Source of the DNA: Thermovirga sp.
Lineage (GTDB): Bacteria; Synergistota; Synergistia; Synergistales; Thermovirgaceae
NCBI RefSeq assembly: GCF_017656375.1
Contig: NZ_JACDOB010000017.1
Span: forward strand, 1 to 32,894
Reading direction: 5' to 3'
DNA: 32,894 bases
The translations under genes were made by a program, and so were the position numbers. This document shows positions 7,777-17,074 of the stretch, in pieces. The notes beneath the pieces were generated by a model, which was not told the DNA's origin, ran no database searches, and worked only from the letters and a program-made list of their open reading frames with translations. Numbering within the stretch: position 1 is the first letter of the stretch; every line of letters starts with the position of its first letter.

Positions 7777-8403
7777 TTGGCTGTTAAGGTTGTACCAACA
7801 AGAGGTAATTTATTTAAGCTCGTTCGTAAGTTGAGAATGGCTCGCAAAGGGCATGGGCTTTTGGAGCAGAAGCGCCAAATTTTAATGTTGGAATTGAGTT
7901 CAACAATAGCCAAAGCCCGAAAAGTTCAAAAAGAAGTAGCGGAAGTGTTTGAAGATGCGTATTCGGCTTTACAACGAGCGAATATATCCTTGGGGGTTGA
8001 GACAGTAGAGGAGATAGCCCATTCCATACCAGAGGAACAGCGCTTCGTAATACGTCTGAGGTCGGTCATGGGAGTGGAAATCCCTGAGGTGGACCCCTTA
8101 GAGCCCAAAACTACCCCTGCATATTCCTTTTTGGAAACATCCAGCTCGATGGATGAAGCTTATCTTGCCTTTTGTAGAGTTCGATCAATGCTTTCACAAC
8201 TTGCCGAGGTGGAAAACGCCGTTTACAGGCTTGCTGTGCAGGTTCGCCGTACCAACAGGAGAGTCAACGCTCTAGAAAAAGTCGTCATTCCAGCGACGAT
8301 GGCTTCAATTGCTGAAATCTCGTCTGTGCTGGAAGAAAGTGAGCGCGAAGATTTTGTCAGGATGAAGACAGCAAAGAATCAAAAGACTAAGAAGGAGGGA
8401 TGA
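7777..8403 (+). CDS. atpD: V/A-type ATPase subunit D (central rotor shaft)
   Basis: This 208-residue protein has the family's hallmark N-terminus, beginning (TTG start as Met) M-AVKVVPTRGNLFKLVRKLRMARKGHGLLEQKRQIL, and the C-terminal NALEKVVIPATMASIAEISSVLEESEREDFVRMKTAKNQK region. It forms the antiparallel coiled-coil shaft rotating inside A3B3. The frame is open for 15 more codons upstream, but GGAGG at 7764-7768 is 8 bases from the TTG at 7777, and homologues start exactly there. In most bacterial and archaeal operons D follows A and B; here it is the first gene. The stop overlaps the first in-frame start codon of the next gene. Confidence 0.93.
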   Translation: MAVKVVPTRGNLFKLVRKLRMARKGHGLLEQKRQILMLELSSTIAKARKVQKEVAEVFEDAYSALQRANISLGVETVEEIAHSIPEEQRFVIRLRSVMGVEIPEVDPLEPKTTPAYSFLETSSSMDEAYLAFCRVRSMLSQLAEVENAVYRLAVQVRRTNRRVNALEKVVIPATMASIAEISSVLEESEREDFVRMKTAKNQKTKKEG

Positions 8404-8405
8404 GT

Positions 8406-8753
8406 ATGCCCTCATTACAGGAATCTTTAGCCGTCCTACTTGGCGCTGAGAGCGAAGGTGTCAGGGAGGTAGAAGAAGCCAAAACAGAGGCAAAGAGGAT
8501 CCTCGCCTCGACTAGTGAAAAAATAGCAAAGGAAAGACAGCGTCGGCTGCAGGCAGCCAAGGAAAGGGCAAGGGCTGTCCTTGAAGGAGCGAGAGCCGCT
8601 GCCGATGAAGAAGCCAGACAAATTGCCGAGATGGGCAAAGCAGAGAGGGACAGAATTCAACGACGATTTGAGGAAGTAGTGGAATCAGTTGTAGATGCTC
8701 TTGTTGAAGAACATATAGCAAACTTATTAAAGGGTAAGGGTATAAATAAATGA
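8406..8753 (+). CDS. V/A-type ATPase subunit G/H (peripheral stalk)
   Basis: This 115-residue protein is almost entirely a charged, alanine-rich amphipathic helix (about residues 15-95, rich in E, K, A and R), as expected for the stalk subunit that pairs with subunit E as a right-handed coiled coil. Sequence identity in this family is low, so position and composition carry the call. An ATG at 8400 overlaps the atpD stop but sits one base from GGAGG. The ATG at 8406 has 7-base spacing and is preferred. The stop overlaps the next gene's ATG by 4 bases (ATGA), indicating coupling to subunit C. Confidence 0.85.
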   Translation: MPSLQESLAVLLGAESEGVREVEEAKTEAKRILASTSEKIAKERQRRLQAAKERARAVLEGARAAADEEARQIAEMGKAERDRIQRRFEEVVESVVDALVEEHIANLLKGKGINK

Positions 8754-9844
8754 TATCCTTTTTCTCTTTAGGAACACGTGTTGTTGCAGGGAGCCGTTCT
8801 CATGTTTTGTACGCCAGACTCCTTAAAGATGAGGAAATGTGGCGAATACTAATGTGTGATGATGTGCATGAGATAGTGGATCAACTGGCTAGGATTCCAG
8901 GTTATAGCGATGCTGTGAAGTTTATTCGATCTGAGGAGATTAGCAGAGTCCAATTAGAAACACGCCTTAAATTAATACCTCTTCAGCAAACCCAAATTTT
9001 CCTCAAGCTAATGCGCGGAAAATATAGATATTTTCTGTTGTCGTGGATAGGTAGATATGAGGCTGCCACACTTAAGAGGATTCTTAGATATATTTTGACG
9101 AAACATGGTAATAGAGAAAATATCAGGAAGTGGTTGCTTTCATTGGGAGATACTACTATACCCTTTGAGTTACTTATTTCAAGCAGAGACTTTACTGATG
9201 CTTTTGAAGCCCTTAAGGGGACTATTTATGAAAAACCGTTGAAGGAACCTTTGAAACGGCTGGCATCTGGAGAAGAAAATTTGTTTTACGCCGAAACGGC
9301 AATTGACATTATGACTGTGATGAATCTTTTTAAGGCTGCTAAGGCACTGCCTGGTTTAAATCGCTATAGGGTACTTAAAATAATAGGCTTGTATGTAGAC
9401 CTATTAAATGTGATGTGGATATACAGAGGCATAAGATACTACGATATGACCCCAGAACAGCGTTTGGCTCGCCTTTTGCCATGTCATTACAAGTTCAGTA
9501 GAAGTGTTTTGAGGTCTTTGGCTAGGGCAGTTGATATCAACGAATTTTGGGATTTACTTAGATCCACCGTTTACGGCAGTTTGTTTGAGGACAGTGCCTT
9601 AGAAAGTGAGATTATCTTTGAGAGGGATTGCAGAAGAGCCGTTCGAAAAGCTGCCCACCAAGTTTTTAGGGCTGGCAAGCCAGATTTTTCGTCTGTAATA
9701 GCCTATTTGACTTTATTGGAATACGAGATAAATGACCTCTGCACCATCATAGAGGATGTGCGTTATGATTATGATAGACGTCAAGCTGCTTTATATCTGG
9801 TAAGGCCTTTAATACCGGAAGGTGAAATACGATGGCCGTTGTAA
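8750..9844 (+). CDS. atpC: V/A-type ATPase subunit C (AC39-type rotor adaptor)
   Basis: This 364-residue protein is of the AC39/subunit C family, the funnel-shaped helical protein that joins the central shaft (D-F) to the membrane c-ring. Typical features are the N-terminal VVAGSRSHVLYARLLKDEEMWRIL segment and a helical protein with a three-fold repeat architecture, including LLNVMWIYRGIRYYDMTPEQRLARLLP and ending in LYLVRPLI. Length is close to the Thermus protein. It is translationally coupled to the gene before it (ATGA) and overlaps the start of subunit I by 13 bases. It has no obvious strong Shine-Dalgarno of its own (AAGGG is nearest), in keeping with coupling. Confidence 0.9.
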   Translation: MISFFSLGTRVVAGSRSHVLYARLLKDEEMWRILMCDDVHEIVDQLARIPGYSDAVKFIRSEEISRVQLETRLKLIPLQQTQIFLKLMRGKYRYFLLSWIGRYEAATLKRILRYILTKHGNRENIRKWLLSLGDTTIPFELLISSRDFTDAFEALKGTIYEKPLKEPLKRLASGEENLFYAETAIDIMTVMNLFKAAKALPGLNRYRVLKIIGLYVDLLNVMWIYRGIRYYDMTPEQRLARLLPCHYKFSRSVLRSLARAVDINEFWDLLRSTVYGSLFEDSALESEIIFERDCRRAVRKAAHQVFRAGKPDFSSVIAYLTLLEYEINDLCTIIEDVRYDYDRRQAALYLVRPLIPEGEIRWPL

Positions 9845-11796
9845 GAATGTTGGCCCTTACTCTTATAGGGCCCAAAAAAGAAATGGAGAAAGTTGCCAGT
9901 TTGATGGTTCTTTCAGGAGGGTTTCAGCCTTTACCTCTAGATTTGCTTTTAAAGGATAGAACCATTCGTTCAAAAATAACGTCTGTTTCTGAGAATCCTT
10001 ATGATGAACTTCTTGTAAAGCTTGCTTCAATTTGGCAAGCTGCTGGAGAAAAACCCCCTCTTCCTATGCCCATTCAAGTGTCGCCTGATTTTAGCCTTAA
10101 GATAGCATCCATGCAGATCAACAAGATAGTCCGTCGTTTGGAGTTGTGGGCTTCCAAAAAAGAGGAACTTAGCGAAAAGCTAGAAAGGCTAGAGGCTATA
10201 TTGATCTTGATGAGGGCACTGAAAGAAAGAAGCCTAAATTTGGAGGACCTCTTCGACACTAAATATTTGGTCCCTATTTTCGCAAAGGCCAGTGACGACA
10301 ACTTCCGAAGGTTGGTGGATTCATCAGAAGAAGCGCCATTATTAATAGAGCCGTTGCTTTCAAGAGGAGGTAATACATGGTTTTTAGGTCTTACTGCACC
10401 AGGCTATGAAGAAGGAGCCCAAAAACTTTTGGAAAGCCTTTATTGTAAAAAATTTTCTCTGAAAGATTTGCAGCAGGAGTTAAGGGGTAATGTAGAAGAA
10501 TCTATTTCCAAAAGGATAGAAAATCTAAAAAGAGCCATAAGTGGGCTTGAAAAAGCTTCATCTATGCTCCTTGAGCAAAACAGGGAATACTTCATTAACC
10601 TTTATTCCACCATTTATACAATGCAGAGAGTTTATGAATTGTGTCGTGGCAGGGGGGAGTTGAAAGACCTGTACATTCTATCGGGATGGATTCCAGAGGA
10701 TATATTGGAAAGAGTGCGTCCAGATTTAGAGAGGCTTGCACCTCAGACAGTTATTCATGTGGAGGAAGTAAAGGCAATACCATATTCGGGGATAAAAGTC
10801 CCTACCTTGCTTAAGAATTTACCTTTTGTAAGAGCCTTTCAAGATGTTGTAGCCCTTTATAGCTTGCCTAGCTATGGAGAAATGGACCCTTCTTTTTTGG
10901 TAGCGATAACCTTTTGCCTGTTCTTTGGATTCATGTTTGGAGATGTAGGTCATGGAGCGATGTTGTTTGTGATAGCAGCAATCCTTCAAAAAAAGAAAGT
11001 CCTTTCCCGTTCCATGGGGATCGTACTTAAATCAGCGGGAGTCTCTTCAGCTCTTTTTGGCTTCCTGTATGGAAGCATGTTCGGTATAGAAGGAATAATA
11101 CATCCGCTGTGGATTTCCCCTATGGAGGATATGGGAGACCTTTTGGGGTTTTCCATAGGCATTGGGGTATCTATTTTGACTTTAGGAATGGTCTTGAACA
11201 TGATAATTCAATATAGGGCAAAAGATTTTGGAAGACTCCTTTTTGATGGTCGAGGGCTAGCAGGTGCCATCCTGTATTTATCTCTTGCTGCTATGAGCTA
11301 TGCAACCTTCAAAGGAATCCCGTTGCCCGGGCCTAAATGGGTCTATTGGTCTATTCCAATACTTTTGTTTTTAGTCATTTTGTTTAGAGATATCTTGGCA
11401 CGGGTTATCTTGAGAAAGAGGGAAAAAGAAGAGGAAAAGCTAGGGCTTTATGTTTTCGAGGTTTTTCACAACTTATTAAGTTTTTTAAGTAATACGGCAT
11501 CCTTTGTTCGTCTTGCTGCCTTTGCTTTAAACCATGTGGGTTTGTCTTTGGCGGTAATGATGCTTTCGGATATGGTTAGAGACCTGCCAGGTGGTTTGAT
11601 TTTAAAGGGCACCTTGCTGGTCTTAGGGAATGTTTTGATTGTGGGTTTGGAAGGGTTAATTGTTTTCATACAGACGTTGCGTCTTGAATATTACGAGTTT
11701 TTTGGGAAATTCTACCGTGGTGGCGGCAAAGCCTTCAGACCAGTTACTTTTGAGGGGAAGATGCCATTTCGCAAATCAAGGTCAGTTATCAAATAG
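9832..11796 (+). CDS. atpI: V/A-type ATPase subunit I (a-type membrane subunit)
   Basis: This 654-residue protein has a soluble N-terminal half (about 1-350, with coiled-coil regions near 90-130 and 215-250) that binds the peripheral stalks, and a C-terminal membrane half with about eight segments starting at FLVAITFCLFFGFMFGDVGHG. The ion-channel arginines are present: R560 in SNTASFVRLAAFALNH and R617 in IQTLRLEYYEFFGKFY, with Q614 just before the latter. All match conserved positions of the family. The start is an ATG with AGGTG upstream, overlapping subunit C by 13 bases. Subunit K follows after 23 bases. Confidence 0.95.
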   Translation: MAVVRMLALTLIGPKKEMEKVASLMVLSGGFQPLPLDLLLKDRTIRSKITSVSENPYDELLVKLASIWQAAGEKPPLPMPIQVSPDFSLKIASMQINKIVRRLELWASKKEELSEKLERLEAILILMRALKERSLNLEDLFDTKYLVPIFAKASDDNFRRLVDSSEEAPLLIEPLLSRGGNTWFLGLTAPGYEEGAQKLLESLYCKKFSLKDLQQELRGNVEESISKRIENLKRAISGLEKASSMLLEQNREYFINLYSTIYTMQRVYELCRGRGELKDLYILSGWIPEDILERVRPDLERLAPQTVIHVEEVKAIPYSGIKVPTLLKNLPFVRAFQDVVALYSLPSYGEMDPSFLVAITFCLFFGFMFGDVGHGAMLFVIAAILQKKKVLSRSMGIVLKSAGVSSALFGFLYGSMFGIEGIIHPLWISPMEDMGDLLGFSIGIGVSILTLGMVLNMIIQYRAKDFGRLLFDGRGLAGAILYLSLAAMSYATFKGIPLPGPKWVYWSIPILLFLVILFRDILARVILRKREKEEEKLGLYVFEVFHNLLSFLSNTASFVRLAAFALNHVGLSLAVMMLSDMVRDLPGGLILKGTLLVLGNVLIVGLEGLIVFIQTLRLEYYEFFGKFYRGGGKAFRPVTFEGKMPFRKSRSVIK

Positions 11797-11819
11797 ACTA
11801 AATGAGGGGGAATGTTCAG

Positions 11820-12230
11820 ATGTTCGGCCTTTTGGTGTTGGCTTCAGCCTCTATTGCAACCGTTTGTTTGGGTCTTTACTTGAGTAAGGCTGTGTTGAGC
11901 AAGGGAAGATCTATTTTGCGATTTGTATTGCTAGGCCTGTTTGCTTCTCTCGTTTTAGGGGGTATTTTAACAATTTCCCCCGGAGTATCGTTGGCTGCCG
12001 AAGGGGTTTTGTCTTCTGGTGCTGGAATGGGTTTCATAGGAGCCGCGGTTGCAGCCGGTCTTGCTTGTATTGGCGCAGGGATAGCTGTTGCTGTAGTTGG
12101 AGCTGCGGCAATGGGGGTTATAGGTGAGAAGCCTGAGATGTTGGGTACTACCCTTATATATCTAGGGTTGGCCGAAGGTATTGCTATATATGGGGTCATA
12201 GTTGCCTTGCTTATCTTGGGCAAAATATGA
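11820..12230 (+). CDS. atpK: V/A-type ATPase subunit K (c-ring proteolipid)
   Basis: This 136-residue protein has four hydrophobic segments. Residues 68-135 are one standard c-type hairpin with the ion-binding E119 in YLGLAEGIAIYG. The first 60 residues form two additional hydrophobic segments without a carboxylate, ending in SPGVSLAAEG, which resembles a signal-peptidase site. Aligned without gaps to Na+-type c subunits, V90 replaces the Na+-ligating glutamine and G120-I121 replace the Ser/Thr ligands, so protons are the more likely coupling ion (inference). The ATG at 11820 is chosen because AGGGGG lies 9 bases upstream. An earlier ATG at 11802 would add six residues and has no ribosome-binding site. 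Confidence 0.9.
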   Translation: MFGLLVLASASIATVCLGLYLSKAVLSKGRSILRFVLLGLFASLVLGGILTISPGVSLAAEGVLSSGAGMGFIGAAVAAGLACIGAGIAVAVVGAAAMGVIGEKPEMLGTTLIYLGLAEGIAIYGVIVALLILGKI

Positions 12231-12245
12231 GGGTTTGATATAAAA

Positions 12246-12557
12246 ATGCGTGCCTTTTTAATAAGCGATAATTTGGATAGCCTGGTGGGAATGCGCCTTG
12301 CTGGTGTAGAAGGTTGCATTGTAAGAAACGCAAACGAAACGAGCCTCGCCATTGAAGAAGCTTTGAAAGATACAGAAATAGGTATCCTCATCTTTACTGA
12401 AAAAACGGCATCGTGGGCTTCAAAGCAAGTGAAGTTCCTAAGGGAGCAAGGTCATCTCCCCCTAATCGTTGAGATCCCGGATCGTCACGGCATGAAAAGG
12501 GAAGCAGATTTCCTTACTTCCTACGTGCGGGAGGCTTTAGGAGTGAATATAGAATGA
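12246..12557 (+). CDS. atpF: V/A-type ATPase subunit F
   Basis: This 103-residue protein is a compact alpha/beta protein that binds the central shaft D subunit. The opening MRAFLISDNLDSLVGMRLAGVEG and the later IGILIFTEKTASW segment match the family pattern (an N-terminal strand-helix with a G-hydrophobic-G turn, then a switch strand). Length is normal. It follows subunit K by 15 bases, with GAGGG about 12 bases before the ATG. Its stop overlaps the subunit E start by 4 bases (ATGA). Confidence 0.9.
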   Translation: MRAFLISDNLDSLVGMRLAGVEGCIVRNANETSLAIEEALKDTEIGILIFTEKTASWASKQVKFLREQGHLPLIVEIPDRHGMKREADFLTSYVREALGVNIE

Positions 12558-13168
12558 GCGAAGAGATAAAGGAAAAACTAAATAGCTTAAGAGAACTCCT
12601 CTTGATGGAGGCCGAACAAGAGAAAACTAAGATCCTCGACATGGCTAAAAAAGAAGCGGAGGCCATGGAAAAAGAAGAGATGGAGAAGATATCGAGAGAG
12701 GAAGCTCTGATCCTTAAGGAAGCTAATGAAAGGGCTGAATCCCTTAGGCGACGACAGGTTATGGCTGCGGAAAGAGAGAGGAGAACGGAGCTTCTTCGGT
12801 TACAAAATAAATTGATTAAAGAGGCCGTTAATATGCTGGAGGACAGGTTGAATCAGCTTAAAGATGATTCTCGATATCCCCAGATACTCGTTGCGCTGGT
12901 AGAGGAAGGTGCTTCTGTGTTGAAAGACGTGGCTATTATAAAAATAAGGTTGTCAGCCCAGGATGCAAGTTTAGGCGAGTATGTGGCTCAGGAAGCCCAA
13001 AGGAGACTTAAGGATCTCAAAGTTACTTTTGACAATGACCCTGCTCCTATATTTGGAGGCGTTTGGATCTACTCAAGCGATGGGAAACGTTTCGTAGGAG
13101 CAGATTGGAAAACTAGGGCTCAGGAATTAGCTACATCATTGGCTGATAGATTGTTGCCCCTTCTTTAA
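12554..13168 (+). CDS. atpE: V/A-type ATPase subunit E (peripheral stalk)
   Basis: This 204-residue protein has a long charged helix at residues 10-110 (KTKILDMAKKEAEAMEK and following, KEANERAESLRRRQ, AERERRTELL) that would pair with the G/H subunit, and a C-terminal globular domain with the FGGVWIYSSDGKRFVGADWKTR region typical of E. Length matches the family. It overlaps the F gene by 4 bases and is separated from A by 33 bases. Together the small helical protein at 8406 and this one account for the peripheral stalks. Confidence 0.9.
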   Translation: MSEEIKEKLNSLRELLLMEAEQEKTKILDMAKKEAEAMEKEEMEKISREEALILKEANERAESLRRRQVMAAERERRTELLRLQNKLIKEAVNMLEDRLNQLKDDSRYPQILVALVEEGASVLKDVAIIKIRLSAQDASLGEYVAQEAQRRLKDLKVTFDNDPAPIFGGVWIYSSDGKRFVGADWKTRAQELATSLADRLLPLL

Positions 13169-13201
13169 ACATGTAGAGGCTAGATAAGGGAGGATGTGGG
13201 T

Positions 13202-14983
13202 TTGAATAGTTTGGGCACGATTGTGAGTGTTAACGGTCCCGTAGTTAAGGCCAGAGCTATGCGAGCATTTGGAATGAGAGAGATGGTTCGTGTAGGGGAA
13301 CTCAACCTATGGGGCGAGATTATAAGAATGGAAGGAGACGAGGCCTTAATACAGGTTTTTGAGGATACTCAAGGGTTGCGTATTGGTGAGCCTGTAAGAG
13401 GCACAGGAAGGCCTCTTTCCGTCGAATTGGGACCGGGGCTTGTAGGGAAAATTTTTGATGGCATAGGGCGCCCTCTGGATGTTCTTTTGGAAGAGGAAGG
13501 GGCCATGCTCTCTCGTGGGGTTCAGGTGCCAATGCTTGATAGAAAGTCCTTGTGGACTTTTAAGCCATCTGTGAAGAAGGGGGACGCTGTTGCAGGAGGT
13601 ATGGTGCTCGGGAAAGTTCAGGAAACCCCGCTTCTGGAGCACAGAATACTGGTTCCTCCTTCAGTTGAAGGTGAGGTAATATATATACGTCAAGAGAGTG
13701 TAGTAACAGCCTCCGATGTTATAGCGAAAATCAAGGACGTATATGGAAATATAGTTGACGTTCCAATAGTTCATGTTTGGCCTGTAAGAAAGGCCCGCCC
13801 TTATAGAGAAAGGCTCTTGCCTAATGAACCCTTGGTCACAGGACAACGGATCATAGATGGGCTTTTCCCGGTAGCCAGAGGAGGAGTTGCAGCTATTCCT
13901 GGTGGTTTCGGTACAGGAAAAACTGTAACCCAACATCAGCTTGCCAAATGGAGCGATGCCCATTTAGTCGTTTATATAGGCTGTGGAGAACGAGGAAATG
14001 AGATGACTCAAGTTTTGGAGGAGTTCCCTCAGTTAAATGACCCTCGTTCAGGTAGACCTCTTATGGAACGCACTATTCTTATAGCGAATACCTCAAATAT
14101 GCCGGTTGCTGCCCGGGAAGCTTCGATATATACAGGGATAACTATTGCTGAGTATTTCCGCGACATGGGATATCATGTTGCTCTCATGGCAGATTCAACG
14201 AGCCGTTGGGCAGAGGCACTTAGGGAAATATCAGGGCGGCTAGAGGAAGTGCCGGCTGAAGAGGGATTCCCCGCTTACCTGCCTACTCGTTTGGCAGAGT
14301 TTTATGAAAGGGCAGGGCGTGTTGTCACTTTGGGAGGCGATGAAGGAAGCATCACTATTATTGGAGCAGTATCTCCTCCTGGAGGGGATTTTACGGAGCC
14401 TGTCACGAGAAACACCAAGCGCTTCATAAGGTGCTTTTGGGCTTTGGACAAGAGTCTAGCTGGAGCTAGGCATTTTCCTGCAATTAATTGGCTTGAGTCT
14501 TACAGCGAGTATGCAAAAGAAGTGGAAGATTGGTTTTCAACTCAGGTAAATCCCAAATGGGGTGATTATAGAGACAAAGTAAGAGCGCTTTTGGCGGAGG
14601 ATGAAAAAATACAGCAGGTTATACGCCTTGTAGGAGAGGACGTATTGCCTGATGAACAGAAATTGGTAGCGTTTACTGCATTTTTGCTGAAAAATGGATA
14701 TCTTCAACAGAATGCATTCAGCGAAGATGCTTATTCTCCTCCAGAGAAGGGCTTTGCAATTTTGGAGATAATTCTTCATTTTTATGAGAAAGCCTCCGAG
14801 CTTGTGAAGCGAGGAGTTCCTCTTTCTCTTATAAGGGAAGGCAAGCCTGTACTTGAAATAGTCCATGTTAGGGAAAAATCGAAGGAAAATATCATGATGG
14901 AAATATCCGATTTAAAGAGAGAATTAGATGCCTTTTTGGAAAAAGTTGGAAGTGAAAGAAAGGCTACGAGAGGAAGGGTCTAA
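13202..14983 (+). CDS. atpA: V/A-type ATPase catalytic subunit A
   Basis: This 593-residue nucleotide-binding catalytic subunit begins with a beta-barrel ([16 protein letters not shown]), followed by the non-homologous bulge region typical of A subunits, then the P-loop GGFGTGKT at residues 234-241 (most relatives have GPFGSGKT), the GERGNEM block, and Walker B and [39 protein letters not shown]. The length is normal. The frame opens with GTG at 13196 only 2 bases after GGGAGG. The TTG at 13202, 8 bases from GGAGG, gives [12 protein letters not shown] and is preferred. Subunit B starts 2 bases after the stop. Confidence 0.97.
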   Translation: MNSLGTIVSVNGPVVKARAMRAFGMREMVRVGELNLWGEIIRMEGDEALIQVFEDTQGLRIGEPVRGTGRPLSVELGPGLVGKIFDGIGRPLDVLLEEEGAMLSRGVQVPMLDRKSLWTFKPSVKKGDAVAGGMVLGKVQETPLLEHRILVPPSVEGEVIYIRQESVVTASDVIAKIKDVYGNIVDVPIVHVWPVRKARPYRERLLPNEPLVTGQRIIDGLFPVARGGVAAIPGGFGTGKTVTQHQLAKWSDAHLVVYIGCGERGNEMTQVLEEFPQLNDPRSGRPLMERTILIANTSNMPVAAREASIYTGITIAEYFRDMGYHVALMADSTSRWAEALREISGRLEEVPAEEGFPAYLPTRLAEFYERAGRVVTLGGDEGSITIIGAVSPPGGDFTEPVTRNTKRFIRCFWALDKSLAGARHFPAINWLESYSEYAKEVEDWFSTQVNPKWGDYRDKVRALLAEDEKIQQVIRLVGEDVLPDEQKLVAFTAFLLKNGYLQQNAFSEDAYSPPEKGFAILEIILHFYEKASELVKRGVPLSLIREGKPVLEIVHVREKSKENIMMEISDLKRELDAFLEKVGSERKATRGRV

Positions 14984-14984
14984 T

Positions 14985-16358
14985 ATGCCAGTAGCTGAGT
15001 ATATAGGTCTTAAAGCCATAAATGGGCCTTTTGTCTTGGTTGAGAATGTTAAAGGTGCAGGATATGGAGAGATAGTTGATGTTGTAGGACCTAATGGGAC
15101 AGCCAGAAAAGGCAGAGTTGTGGTTCTTGATGAGAGAGCAACATTAATTCAGGTGTTTTCTGGCACAGAGGATTTGATCCCAGAAAACACACGGGTTCGT
15201 TTTTTGGGAAGGGAATTAACAATGACATTAGCCCCGTCCATATTGGGGCGTACCTTCAATGGCCTAGGGGAGCCGAGAGACGGTTGTGGCCCAGTGTTTG
15301 GGAATTTGGTGCGTAACGTAAATGGCAGCCCTATTAACCCTATGGCCAGAGTATATCCAAGGGATTTTATTCATACTGGCATTTCTGCCATAGATGTTTT
15401 AACCACCTTGGTCAGAGGGCAGAAGCTGCCTATCTTTTCGGGCAATGGATTGCCCCATAATAGGTTGGCCGTTCAAATTGCTACCCAATCAAGACTTTTG
15501 GGTGCGGAAAACTTCGCGGTTGTTTTTGTAGGAATAGGGATAAAACATGATGATGCAACTTTTTTTGAGCGGAGCCTTATGGAACAGGGGCGAACTAACA
15601 ACATAGTAACGTTTTTGAATTTGGCGGATGATCCTGTCATAGAGAGAATTGCCGCCCCGCGGTTTGCCTTGACTGCTGCCGAATACCTTGCCTTTGACCT
15701 TGGCCTTCACGTGCTTGTTATAATGACAGATATGACAAATTATTGTGAGGCGCTGAGAGAACTAGGGGTGGCTCAAGGAGAGGTGCCAAGCCGAAAGGGT
15801 TATCCAGGGTATATGTATAGCGACCTAGCATCCCTGTACGAGAGGGCTGGGGTGCTGAAAGAAGGAAAGGGAAGTGTGACCCAGCTTCCTATCCTAACCA
15901 TGCCTAACGATGATATTACCCATCCTATTCCAGATTTAACTGGCTTTATAACTGAAGGCCAGATAGTTCTTTCGAGGGAGTTGGATAGTAAAGGTATTTA
16001 CCCACCCATTGACGTTATGGTCAGTCTTTCCCGTCTGATGAAGGATGCTATTGGCAAAGATTATACTCGGGATGACCACCCAAATGTGGCGAGTCAGTTG
16101 TTTGCTTCTGTGAGCAGGGTGGAAGAGGTGCGAGCTTTAGCTGGTGTAGTAGGTACTGATGAGTTGAGCGAGCAGGATAAGGCGAGCCTGAAGTTTGGAG
16201 AGTATTTTGAGAGGGAGTTCCTCAATCAAGGAGAAGACGAAGACAGAGACATAACTAAATCCCTTGATTTGGCCTGGAGTATTCTCTCCGAGTTGCCGAG
16301 AGAACAACTTACAAGGGTTACGTCTGAGGAGTTGAGGCTGCATATAAAGAAATTTTGA
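14985..16358 (+). CDS. atpB: V/A-type ATPase regulatory subunit B
   Basis: This 457-residue protein is the non-catalytic nucleotide-binding partner of A in the A3B3 head. It shows the N-terminal [18 protein letters not shown] barrel, the degenerate P-loop region [21 protein letters not shown] (no GKT lysine, as normal for B), [42 protein letters not shown], and [18 protein letters not shown]. The start is the ATG 2 bases after the atpA stop with AGGAAGGG upstream; the upstream extension of the frame overlaps atpA and is ignored. It is the last gene of the operon. No D gene follows, because D sits at the front, and no clear terminator is seen in the 115 bases that follow. Confidence 0.97.
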   Translation: MPVAEYIGLKAINGPFVLVENVKGAGYGEIVDVVGPNGTARKGRVVVLDERATLIQVFSGTEDLIPENTRVRFLGRELTMTLAPSILGRTFNGLGEPRDGCGPVFGNLVRNVNGSPINPMARVYPRDFIHTGISAIDVLTTLVRGQKLPIFSGNGLPHNRLAVQIATQSRLLGAENFAVVFVGIGIKHDDATFFERSLMEQGRTNNIVTFLNLADDPVIERIAAPRFALTAAEYLAFDLGLHVLVIMTDMTNYCEALRELGVAQGEVPSRKGYPGYMYSDLASLYERAGVLKEGKGSVTQLPILTMPNDDITHPIPDLTGFITEGQIVLSRELDSKGIYPPIDVMVSLSRLMKDAIGKDYTRDDHPNVASQLFASVSRVEEVRALAGVVGTDELSEQDKASLKFGEYFEREFLNQGEDEDRDITKSLDLAWSILSELPREQLTRVTSEELRLHIKKF

Positions 16359-16390
16359 AAGAGGTGGCACTTCTATTTCTTGTATATAAA

Positions 16391-16419
16391 TTTACTTTAG
16401 TAGAGTGTAGGTGTATTAT
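16391..16419 (+). promoter_or_regulatory. Candidate promoter of the universal stress protein gene
   Basis: TTTACT (16391-16396), 17 bases and TATTAT (16414-16419) lie 55 bases upstream of the ATG at 16474, within a 115-base gap after atpB. Confidence 0.45.
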
Positions 16420-16473
16420 TGAGTTAACCTGGGATGTGTGATTTCTTGCGAGTGAAGGGCAGGGGGATTTGAT

Positions 16474-16929
16474 ATGAAAAAAGTTGTTGTGGCGGTGGAT
16501 GGTAGCCAAACAAGCATAGATCTCCTCGAACAATCTTTCAGATATGCGGAAAAAGAGAAGGATGTGTCTTTGTTTATCTTTCACGCAATAGAATCATCGG
16601 AAGGTAAAACTTTATGGTATGGGAACTACCCAGTTTACTACGTACCTTCGGAAGAAGAGGTCAAAGAAAAAATCAAACAGATTGTAAATAAGGCTTTGGA
16701 GAAAACAGACCTTTCAAGGGATTTACCTATTGAAATTGTTGTAAGAACAGGAATTTCTTATGAGTGTATTGTTGATTATGCCAAGGAAATTGACGCATCG
16801 ATGATAATGATAGGGCATAGGGGGCTGTCAAATTTACAGAGATTTTTTATAGGCAGCGTTGCAGCAAAAGTTGTGTACCATGCTCCATGCAGCGTATATG
16901 TTTACAAGCAGAAGGAAAAGGTTAAATAG
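16474..16929 (+). CDS. Universal stress protein family (UspA-like, ATP-binding type)
   Basis: This 151-residue single Usp domain begins with the strand KKVVVAVDGSQTS, whose aspartate D9 contacts adenine or ribose in relatives. The C-terminal G-2x-G-9x-G-S motif is intact (GHRG, then nine residues to IGSVAAKVV), predicting an ATP-binding member such as the MJ0577 type rather than the UspA type that lacks it. The segment ESSEGKTLWYGNYPVYYVPSEEEV is the variable dimerisation insert. It follows the ATPase operon but has its own candidate promoter. AGGGGG precedes the ATG. Its specific role is unknown. Confidence 0.9.
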   Translation: MKKVVVAVDGSQTSIDLLEQSFRYAEKEKDVSLFIFHAIESSEGKTLWYGNYPVYYVPSEEEVKEKIKQIVNKALEKTDLSRDLPIEIVVRTGISYECIVDYAKEIDASMIMIGHRGLSNLQRFFIGSVAAKVVYHAPCSVYVYKQKEKVK

Positions 16930-16953
16930 AGATTAGAATAAAGAGGGCTAAAC

Positions 16954-16981
16954 TTGACAAAAAATTATTAAAGAGGATAAT
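16954..16981 (+). promoter_or_regulatory. Strong sigma-70-type promoter of the DEAD-box helicase gene
   Basis: TTGACA (16954-16959, perfect), 16 bases and GATAAT (16976-16981, one mismatch). Transcription should start near 16988, giving a leader of about 87 nt that contains the hairpin at 17003-17041. Confidence 0.75.
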
Positions 16982-17002
16982 GGCTTAAGTTGTATTGGGA
17001 GG

Positions 17003-17041
17003 CAGGACGAGGGGCACCCAAAGGGGGTGCCCCTCGTCCTG
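17003..17041 (+). promoter_or_regulatory. 17-bp perfect hairpin in the helicase mRNA leader
   Basis: The left arm at 17003-17019 (starting CAGGACGAGG) and right arm at 17025-17041 (ending CTCGTCCTG) pair over 17 bp without mismatch around a 5-nt AAAGG loop. No U-run follows on either strand, so it is not a normal intrinsic terminator. It lies about 15 nt after the predicted transcription start and 14 nt before the AGGAGG ribosome-binding site of the helicase. It may be a target for autoregulation, RNase III processing or cold-responsive control, or a mere stability element. Confidence 0.7.
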
Positions 17042-17074
17042 TGAGAAGAATATTAGGAGGAATTGATTAATTCT

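Noticed and set aside
11876-12391. 171-codon minus-strand frame opposite subunits K and F
   Set aside because: Composition is low-complexity (Ala, Pro, Ile) from the complement of a Gly/Ala-rich proteolipid gene, with no ribosome-binding site.
17003-17041. Intrinsic terminator for the universal stress protein gene
   Set aside because: The stem is strong but no U-run follows, and a consensus promoter lies just upstream of it; a leader element is more likely, though partial termination cannot be excluded.
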